Shown here in pieces: positions 23,729-33,500 of a stretch of 64,000 nucleotides of DNA. Under the pieces are notes generated by a model. It ran no database searches. It was given only the letters and a program-made list of their open reading frames with translations, and had not been told where the DNA came from. The DNA comes from Arbacia lixula (Eukaryota > Echinodermata > Echinoidea > Arbacioida > Arbaciidae). The translations under genes and the position numbers were made by a program. Location of the stretch: positions 5,408,658-5,472,657 of the forward strand of contig OZ022583.1 of the NCBI GenBank assembly GCA_963669155.1, given 5' to 3'. Every line of letters starts with the position of its first letter. The first letter of the stretch is position 1.

Positions 23729-24434
23729 CCCGGGGGGGGGGGGGGGGGGGGTCACTCTCCACATAGCCTGCTACGCACCCGCGTCCAGAAAAAGCGTCGA
23801 AAAGGGTCCCGTTTCAGGCACTCCGGCGTCGTCGACGTCTTTGGCAAAAAGGGTTGCATTTCAGCACCATTCGCTGGTAAATCGCCGTTTAGGGTAGCCT
23901 TTTCTCACTCTTCACGCCGTTTAGGGTTGCTAATTTGGTTATGAAGATTACGCCGTTTAGGGGTGCAAATTTAAGTAGATCTAGTTTTGATAAAATTGGT
24001 AAAACGAATGGTAAGTGATGCACCAGTCAGCAAGGCAAGCAGCATTTTGCACTTGCATTCAATAATTTAGGCTAAAAGATGGCTATTGCCTATTCAAAGT
24101 GGCTAAGAGAGGTGTCCTTGAGAGTAATCATGTTGGCCTTACTTTCAATAACTTCAAAAAATGGAATTTATACCTGTTGTATTTAACATCAATTTAACAT
24201 CAGTCATCAGTATGGTATCAAATTAATCGATTTCAATGTTCACGCCATTTAGGGTATCAAATTAGGGGATTTCCCTGTTCACGCCACTTAGGGTGGCTTT
24301 TCTCATGGGTTACGCCCCCGTTACGCCATTTAGGGTTGCAAATTTAGGTAATGTAGTTACGCCATTTAGGGTGCATTTCTGAGGTTGTCGGACACGGGTG
24401 GGTAGCAGGCCATGTGGAGAGTGACCCCCCCGGG
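23729..24434. mobile_element. 706-bp non-autonomous DNA transposon (hAT-like by target-site length)
   Basis: The ends are inverted: the left end is CCCC, a long G run, then TCACTCTCCACATAGCCTGC. The right end is the reverse complement with fewer G. GACAATAC flanks both sides (23721-23728 and 24435-24442), an 8-bp target duplication. Copy 1 has the empty site (ACAATACAGTCTCC near 7665). Inside, a phrase like ACGCCATTTAGGGTTGCAAA recurs about seven times. No transposase frame exists, so mobilisation would need an enzyme supplied in trans. hAT is suggested only by the 8-bp duplication. Confidence 0.88.
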
Positions 24435-25080
24435 GACAATACAGTCTCCTTGCACTAAAGGGATAACAATCTTCTATACGCTAATCTCATGAAGATCAGT
24501 GATACCTTCTACTTGTTTAGCTCCACAGCTGAAGAGAGGCGCCGGGGTATGGCCGCCGGTGTGCACTACCGACTTCTTGGAGCCATAAGTGAGAGTTTAT
24601 GTGTTACTGGAGGATCATTTATATCCATACCCGACTTGACATGGGTATGCGGCTGACACGACATCAAGGATGCTACCTCTGCAAGTGCAAGTATGCATCA
24701 TTGTCTGCTTTGCATCTCCAACCTTACGCTAAGCCTCTCTTAACGTCATAAAATGCAGGAGGAGTGAAATAGTACACGGGTTTATGAATGTAGTCGAGGC
24801 CTTGTCATCGTACGTGACGGAATGTTCATGATCCCCCCCTGGCTGCATGGAGCTATCACGCTGTGCATATGTACCTCGCGTGTATCAACGTGCTCACGCC
24901 CATCGGTGTGTGGCAGTGGGTTCTTTCTACTTCTACTTCTACTTCTACGTTGGTACTTGACAGGATCCATCAGTCAGGATATTACGTCAAGGAATGCGTG
25001 TCTGGGATGTGCTCCTGTGCAGAGCAGTCCAATTGGTGCTGATTATATATACAAAGTGCAGGTAAAAAGGATCCCAGCAC
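24435..25080. other. No recognised gene in duplicated sequence
   Basis: Equivalent to about 7665-8315. A CTACTT repeat lies at about 24927-24950. Confidence 0.5.
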
Positions 25081-25420
25081 TTAGTGGCTGTTTTTAAGTA
25101 CGGCTCCCTGGAAAGTTTCTGCTGAAGCAGAAATCAAGATTTCGTGAGGGAGCTCGTTCCACGCCATGACAGTCCGTGGGAAGAATGAATTGTGATACAG
25201 CTGGGTGCGGGTAGTAATTAACTTGTATTTATTTGGGTGGTATTGCCTGGTGTTACTCTGTGTCATCGGAGTTAGAAACTGATCTTGATTTATTGCGATG
25301 AGGCCGTGTTGGATCTTATACAGGAGGGTAAGGCAGGCGGCTTGTCTGCGCATCTCTAAGGTGTCCCATTGGAGGTCTTGAATCATGGTAGACACACTTT
25401 CAGTCATATAAAGGAATCTA
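25081..25420 (-). pseudogene. LINE reverse-transcriptase C-terminal fragment, copy 2
   Basis: A longer and less damaged version of 8316-8640. It reads MIQDLQWDTLEMRRQ, LLYKIQHGLIAI, then SFFPRTVMAWNELPHEI and ASAETFQGAVL, the classic Jockey/CR1 C-terminal tail. Confidence 0.85.
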
Positions 25421-25969
25421 ATGTTTAGTGTGTAAAGCAGATGGAAGTGGACAGGTAGGACCGCAACATATCCCTCAGCACTACCGTGACATTGCTTGAA
25501 AAGGTAAGCCGATATATGTTCATATAATTATATAAAGGCCATTGTTAGCTACACAAAAGTAATGGTCTTTACAACAACTCCATGAACTAGTACTCAACTA
25601 GCTTATGTGTACCGTAGATTTTTACGTCAATCCACGTGTACGCACACTGGGAGAATATAGACCAGTAAATTATCTCCTGACAGTCTCAGCGTAGCACTAT
25701 AATTAACGGGCGAAAGCATTTCTTCAGTACTCAAATTCCGCTGAATCGCATCGTGTTTTCCGTGAATTTAGATGGAAAAATAACGGAGATATGCGAAGAT
25801 CAATTTTCAGAGATCATCACTCAATTCCGCACGCGAGCGTTTTGACCGTTGGAAATTCAAAATGATACGTACGCTGAGCCGGTTGAGCTGCACTTTGATC
25901 CTAGCTCGACGATCAAATCTCGCGTTACAAAACACTGCTTGCATGCTGCGTGCGCAGTACAGTGCTGGG
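25421..25969. other. No recognised gene; site of 1.2-kb absence relative to copy 1
   Basis: Collinear with copy 1 except that the segment equivalent to about 8970-10160 is missing at about 25762. No motif was recognised. Confidence 0.5.
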
Positions 25970-26233
25970 TAGTCTAGGTTCTAGACGTCTTTTATCAGCC
26001 CGGATTCGTATACACAGCGCGCGACGAAACTCAGCGCAACGATATCGAGTGATCGCGCAATCGCAGAGAATTGCCAGCGCGCAACGATATCGAGTGGTCG
26101 CGCGATCGCCGAGAATTGCCAGCGCGCAACGATATCGAGCGATCGCGCGATCACTCAATATCGTTGCGCTGAGTTTCGTCGCGCGCTGTGTATACGAATC
26201 CGGGCTGATAAAAAACGTCTAGAACCTAGACTA
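25970..26233. repeat. 264-bp palindromic element (uninterrupted copy)
   Basis: Arms of about 90 bp (TAGTCTAGGTTCTAGACGTC at left, its reverse complement at right) enclose three tandem 45-bp units; GATATCGAG starts at 26041, 26086 and 26131. Each unit is itself rich in self-complementary words (GATATC, GATCGCGCGATC). There is no coding capacity. It ends about 106 bp before the transporter ATG, so it may contribute to the 5' region or promoter of that gene; this is inference. Confidence 0.85.
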
Positions 26234-26339
26234 TGACCGAAAGGCACAATCCTTGGGGAGATTGTGATGTTGTGTTCATTGTGTGCAAATAAACGTGAGT
26301 AAATGAATTCTGCATTTCGAAGCCTCAGCACTCTAAGAA

Positions 26340-26571
26340 ATGGGAACAACGCAGCAGCAGGCTGGGCGGAGAGAGGAGCCACTTTCATCCGTCTCTGACA
26401 GGGGCTGGAGCTGGCTGGTCTTGGGGGGAGCGTTCTGTTCGAACGTGCTATATGCGGGGAGCATTGATAACATTGGCGTTTACGTGGTGGAATGGCAGGA
26501 GTACTTCGGGCAAGGTGCCGCAGCGGTGTCGGTGCTGGTGATGATACTGACGTGCTGCGCAAACACAACGG
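26340..26571 (+). CDS. SLC16-like transporter, first coding exon 1b
   Basis: Encodes residues 1-77 and the first base of codon 78. An in-frame TAA lies two codons before the ATG, supporting this start. It contains the cytosolic N-terminus, the D20-RGWSW25 signature, TM1 and most of TM2. The donor is G|GTAAGA. It is the nearer of the two first exons to exon 2 (4.5-kb intron). Confidence 0.92.
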
Positions 26572-27090
26572 GTAAGAACGTGAGAAGGGTACTTGTATGA
26601 TCCATGGGCCACAAATTATACACAATATAATGTGGTGATTCAATAAACGTATATTCTTAACCATAATTGCTAGGTGCAATCCGAGGTAAACCAGAATGAC
26701 CTGGGCATGAAGGTTACTGATCAAGATCCAGTACTAGTAGTCATGATTATCTATATTTCCATATTCCTTACAATATCCCTTATCTTCCTGCCTTAATTCA
26801 ATTCAACTTATCATGAGGGTTTTTCTCCCCTTTCATATCACTAAACCGCTTTGTCTTTGTTGTCCAGCTTACTTTACTAAATTTGAACGCACAGGGATCG
26901 ATATTTGATGGACTTTCGACCTTACACACGATAATTTTATTTGCATTGTCACCGGTGGTACACACCACGAGAGAGATGAAAGAGAGAGATATAGAGAGGG
27001 GGAATGAGGTGGAGGTGGGTGAGAGTAAGAGACAGAGATAGGCAGACAGAGAGGGAGAGGGAGAGACAGAGAGACAGTTGCAGAGAGAGA

Positions 27091-27127
<37 letters not shown>

Positions 27128-27501
27128 GGGAGTGGGGTGAAACAGAGAACTGGGATATGTCGAGAGCGGATGAAATTAGGCAAGAGCAGAGAATGAAGAG
27201 AAAATGTCCTCCCTTTGTAGAATGATATCTCGAGAAAGTTCAAGCATGAGTTGCATCTGCAGAAAAGACGGGCATGATAGGTCCAAATTATAAACATGAT
27301 ATTCACCCATGTTCAATGTTTAGCGGACACAAATCTATGGAGCAATCATTTAAGGAGGTACATCTTGTTGACAGTGCTGTGTTCCGTTTAAAAAAATCGT
27401 TCTTTCTGATTCAGCAGTTCAACGAAAACAAAGACAACATGCATAACGTGTGCCTTATAGAAGTCACGTTGTGTGTATATATATGTATACATATGTACAT
27501 A

Positions 27502-27548
<47 letters not shown>

Positions 27549-30500
27549 GTACATATACACTGTGTATCCAGGACCAGCACTAACTTCTATGGGGAACGTG
27601 CCTTTGGCACCATAGCGGCTAGACTATGGAATTCTATCCCCCTCCACATACTCAATGCCCCATCTGTCGATAGCTTCAAACGCGCTCTCAAAATATTCAT
27701 GCTCTCCCATTAACATGATTAAGTACCCAATATGGTTTTAAGAACTCTTTTGTCTATTTGTGTAGTTTATATTTATGTTCTTTACAATGATATGACGTTA
27801 AATGTGTTCATTATGTAATTTGTTATCTTTGAATGATTGTAAAGCGCATAGAAATTGTTAATATTATGCGTTATATAAACGTTTGCTTATTATCATTATA
27901 TATATATAGAGAGAGAGAGAAAGAATTTAATGGACTGGAGTGTAGCTTAAGTGAGTTGTTCAGACTGTTTCGCCAGAAGCAACTAATTAACAAAATACAA
28001 GGTAATGTACATTTAGAATAAGCGCAGGCAAGAGTACATGCAATAGAGGCATAATAATACGCTAGTTAAGTACAATGAGGGCATAATAGGGCTTAAAGTG
28101 GGGAGACGTTAAAATGTTATATAGGGGTTTAAAGGTCATGGGAGTCAACCGTATTATATACTTGGACTTGAACTTTATTTATTTCCAATAACATAAAAAA
28201 CATATTTACATACACAGTAAAATATACAAACATGAAAATACATTTCATAGATGATAAATAAACATGGAGTATTTAACATGGATTAAATATTTGAATATAT
28301 AAATTGGAGAAAAAGGGACGCCTGTAAAAGCCTTAGGGGCTCGATAGGTTAGGTTATGTGGCAATAATACATAAAATGGCTAAATATTTATTTGGTATAA
28401 CAGGTTTTACTCTTAACAGGTGAGAATAAAATCAAAGAGTCAGGAAAATTAGCTTTTCGGGGTATGATATACTACACCAATGATAGAATTCTTTTTGTCC
28501 TTGTGGAAAATTTCAATAAACAGAGATTCTACACCCATAATATCACATTTTAAATGATCGATTACTGTTTACAAACAACCCAACCCCACCACCACGACCA
28601 GTGCCATCAGCGTGGTAACATGAATACACGGGAATATACAAAACGTTGTTCCTGTTGTAAAGCCAGGTTTCAGATCAACCGATCGCTGTAAAATGAAAGT
28701 CCAGAGAAGATAGATAATCATACGTATGGTATGATAACAACTTTGAAAAAGACGTACATTATTGAATTAAACTGAAGTGGTCAGAGGGCAGATCAGTTGT
28801 TTTCTCATGGAATTTGTCTTCAGTACAGTATTTGCATTCAGTTGCAAATTCACAACCACCTTCAGCTGCAGGTTGCAAAAAGTCATTATTGTGAAATAGT
28901 GCACCTCTCAAGTCCAAATGAAAGTCCGCAGCATTATTTGGGTCATCGTCGCTATGTACGGACATTTAAACTGAGGGAACAATGATCTAAACAGCCAGTC
29001 GGCAGGCCCCGGAAAATACGCTTATTTTATTTTCAGCTCGGTAGTCGTGACCTTCACTTGACCTCTCGAACCGCAGAAAAGGTCTCATTTTCAAACTGCG
29101 ATATCTCCATAAATAAACCATATTTTCGTACGTTCTCTTTTGCAACTGTATGTTGGAGGTCGAAATTTACCAAGTATGAAAAAACATTTAATCCAAACAA
29201 GCAGAAAAATATTGCAAATATATAAACCACATAAATATGTGGTTCTAGTTAAAAGAAGAAAAATGAAAAAAAAACCCCGCTATATTTCAATGTCAATCGC
29301 TTTTGAACTAATAGATACTTATAGATCATCTGAAGCGGAATCTATTTTACTTTTTTAAAATACCAGTATGTTTCAACCACTCCTTGTAGAAGGGTCAGGA
29401 TCCAGCAAAATATCAACCATGTTGATAATGATCTTACATGCAGGATGTATAAATCAATCTACAGAATGTACATTTAATTCATTCGAAGTTATATAATCAG
29501 TTATGTGGGGAAACGTACAGAAAAGCAGAAGCTTGTGGGGGTAGGTCCCCAGAAAAGAAAACAGCATACTCACACACACGCGCGCAAACACACACGAAAA
29601 CACTGCACGCACACAAGTGCACCTGGACAAGCGTGCGTGCCACACACACAACACATACAAAGGAAAAGGAGAAAGAAAAAGGAGAACACTGACAAAGCCG
29701 TCATAATGACAGCATCAAACAACAAAATAATACCTGCAGTTGCCTAATAGTGATGTCACTGGCTCCAAAAAATTATACAGCAGTAAAGACTTGGGTTAGA
29801 CCAATTTATTGAGTGACTATTAGAAACCTGCTAACACGAAAATGAGAGGTTCCTACCCGATAACTTCTTCACAGAAAACAGCAGCTCTCGGTGATAAACG
29901 CCATGTTGACGAGGAGTATATGGATCCATGACTCCAGAGAGAAGGGAATTTTTCTAATGTTTACATATAGAAAAGAGTTCAGCTCTAGAATTCAGGATGT
30001 AGCAGTGATGTATATATGTATCTGTATAAATTGTAGTGCAAATAGTGCTAGGCAAAACATATGCTTTTGTCATTGGAAAAAGTGCATGTATAGGTGAAAA
30101 GTACAATAGAGAATGTAAACACATTGACCCCTCATTGTTGCTTTCCAATATTTAGCAAAGCACATCCTTCTTCGGTTTTGTTTATAAAATGAACTTCACC
30201 CGTTCCCTCGGATTTTTAGACCCGTAGCCATAATATGGCTTGAAAAAAAAGGAGGCAGTAAATGCCAAATTATTTGAGTGACTTCGTTCAAATACCCAGC
30301 TATAAGTATGGCGTCAGGAACATTGCCTCAAGTGTTGCGCTTATTTTGCGAAAATGTTGCCACTATACGAAAGGACTTGTCAGCTATATAATGTATTCTA
30401 TCCTGCCGTATACATGCATGTTTAATCATGTCTATTGATATTTTGGAAAACACGCTGCAGGGATAAATATATAATCTTTATTTTTGTTGCTTCTCCCCAT

Positions 30501-33500
30501 TTTTCTCTTTTCCAACTCAATTTAATGCAAGGTGTTTTATTCGGATTTATAGCCCAAAGGCTTAATTGTAAACGAATTTACCAAGTAAAGACATCGAAAT
30601 TACACACACTGAACGAAACTATTCATCTGAATAACAAAACAAATTATAATCAAAATGCAATGGATTAACATATAATAGGTGCTAGTTCCAATTTTTCCGA
30701 TAAATATATGAGGATTAACTACAAAATTATGACTATGATTTCTGATAATGGGTGTTGTATACACTTTGGCTATTGGAACTTCCAGAAAAATGTTCGGCTT
30801 GAAAGTTTTTGGATATCACGGCGAGAAATCACATGGAGTCATTCAAATTGTTCCTTGATGTTTACTCTAACTTCTGTTGCAAACTTAACTCTTAACTGAG
30901 GTGCAGTGCGAAGAAAACTAAAATAATAACCACTTTTCTCAGAGCTACTCAGAGGGGCAACCTTCACAGGTGCACACCGTGGTTGTCCCCCTTCGTCTTT
31001 CCCCCCTTCAGTATGTTTGTTTCGTTACCTTGTTACCTTAATCCCCACTCTTTCCGATTTGTCTTCCTTCTCTCGTTCTCTCGCCCCCCCCCCCCCCTGC
31101 AGCCCTCTTATCGGGCGCCCTTTGTAGACGATGGGGATGTCGTCACGTGATGATGATTGGAGGCATGATGAGCACCATATCAACCTTCCTCGTCTCCTTC
31201 TCTACCCAGCTCTGGCACATGTACATCTTCGCCGTTGTTAGCGGTAAATAAAGGTTAACTCACATACAAAGGGGGCTCGATGAACATCTATTGCAATTTC
31301 AGATGCATTAGATCAAAATATGGCTGCCTTGTACTCTGAAAGTGTTTTATCCAGGCACCAGGCCTCCGCGGTTTCCTCGGACTTGAGACTCGATGCCACC
31401 ACTTGTTATTTGCGATACCTGCTCTTGAAAATACGATACAAAGATATATCCCAAACTGTGTATTCGTAATACAGTAAAAAATTTACTGATGATGTTGTGG
31501 GTTTGCGAAATCATGAGTTTGTAAGACGCGATTTGTGTGTGTGTGGATAACAAATATACCTCTTAACATTATAGAATTAGGATTGGCCGAGAGCTTGCTA
31601 AGGGACTAAAAAGTATATCACCACAAACAAAAGTGGTTATTACGTAACTCATATCCCGACAAAATAATCGGTTCATCAGCGAAAGTGGAAATGGATGCAT
31701 GTTAATCAATATGCGTGACTGATTGTAAAATCCAGATGGACATGACACAATTGCCTATGCATGACATTGTAAATAGCAAATTTTGCTCATGAATGATACA
31801 CAGCGGCTTGAAATTCCGTTCAAAGGGATGGATATCGTAAAGAGACGATTATTGTCTTAGCTGTTAATCATTTGTTTGTTTTTGTATTTGCTTTTTTGTT
31901 TTGTGTGTGTTTGCTTGTATAGTCTTTCTTTGATGTATTTTTAAATTACATAATTGTATGTAATTAGTTTACTTTGGTTCATCTTACTGTATGTTATTTG
32001 AATAATGGACTTTATATTTTATGTACATTGAACCACATGTTAGAGGTTATCACACCTCACAAGCCATCGGATTCTGCTGATGCCTTGTGTTATTCACGAA
32101 AGTTTTTTTATTTTTGTTTGTTAAATGAATGAAGAATTGAATTGAAAAAAAAAATATCCATTTCGTTAAAAATCCTAGAACGTATCTCTCCTGAGACAGA
32201 AATCAAACATCCTGCATTCTGTTACTGGAAGCTATGTGTGCTATCAATTTGTAGCGAGAAAGCTATCAGAAAAGTCTAGAAAGAACAACTTGTGAGAGTT
32301 ATAAAAACGCAACAAAAGTAAACAGTGTTATTTGTATGTACAATTTTGGTGTCTTAATATTAGATGTTGGAGTGGTATTTCATCATCGTCATTTTCGAGT
32401 AGATTTTCCATTAGTACGATGGTATTAGCATTATCTCTATTTGTATACGCTAATGGTTCACCTCATAATTTGTTTGCATTGGCAGGTATCGGTCATGGAC
32501 TTTGTTTAACGGCATCAGTCGTTGTCATCCGGTTCTACTTTGAGAAACGAATCGGCCTCGCCAACGGAGTGACGTATTCCGGGATGGGTGTGGGCTTCCT
32601 CGTCATGTCGCCGCTGGTGGAAGCACTCTGCCGGCAGTACGGTTGGAAGGGAGCTATGTTCGTGCACTCTGCTATCAACGCAAACTACCTGGTCTGCGGG
32701 GCTCTCTATAGACCCACAAAGCTAGAGCTACAAACCATGGCAATGTCTAAGACACAACCCGAGGAGTCTGGGGAGAGCAGAGAGGTACCTGACGAGGCAA
32801 CAGGCACGTTGCAGTCAGCCTGTAGGAGGCTTTGGCGGAAGGTTGACAACTTCTTCGCGATCTCTCGGCTGATGAAGATTCGTTTATCTGCCGTTATATC
32901 ACTGACTTCTTTCTTTACATATGGTAGTTACGTGTCATCAATCGTCTTCGTACCCCCCAAACTCGTCTTCAATTTCGGCTTTCCGAAGACTACGGCCAGC
33001 TTGGTCGTTTCTGTGTTCGGGATCTCAAGCTTTCTGGGAAGAGCTCTGCATGGCGTAATCATTGACCTCCACTGGATCAGCGTCACCAATCTATACCTCT
33101 TTACCCTGGTCCTCAGCGGTATTTATGTTCTCTTCAACCCCCTCTTGACCACATTCGTCGGACACTGCGTGCTGATAGCTACCTACGGGCTCGGCACTGG
33201 CACAATGTGCGCTGTCACTACCTTGATGTGCCGACAATACGCGCCCATCGACATCGCCTCCAATAGCATTGGGATGACAACGGCGTTTGGAGGGATCGGC
33301 ATTATGGTGGGGGTACAGTTGATGGGTGCGTACCTATTGTCGGTCGGGCGGGTGCCTTGTTGGTCGGGTAAACATATCAATATCATATGCCGATCAGCTG
33401 GTTGGTGGTACAATATGAATTAACGAAATTAACAACAGACGGATATGACAGTTTGCCCAAATATAGTACTAGAGATGGCCGGTTGTTGAAACATACAACA

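Larger units (their letters stand above)
19066..29310. repeat. Large direct duplication, copy 2
   Basis: Collinear with about 3000-18775 (see that entry). It starts immediately after the gap with GAAATCTCGGGGCATGGC, matching copy 1 near 2997. It lacks the nested LINE/LTR block and the 1.2-kb segment at 8970-10160, and gains 706 bp at 23729 and about 500 bp near 27130. Confidence 0.9.

Noticed and set aside
32332-32485. Extending transporter exon 3 upstream to an ATG at 32332
   Set aside because: This part is AT-rich and unlike the family, and a clear acceptor (TTGGCAG) at 32485 joins in phase to exon 2, which supplies TM2-TM4.
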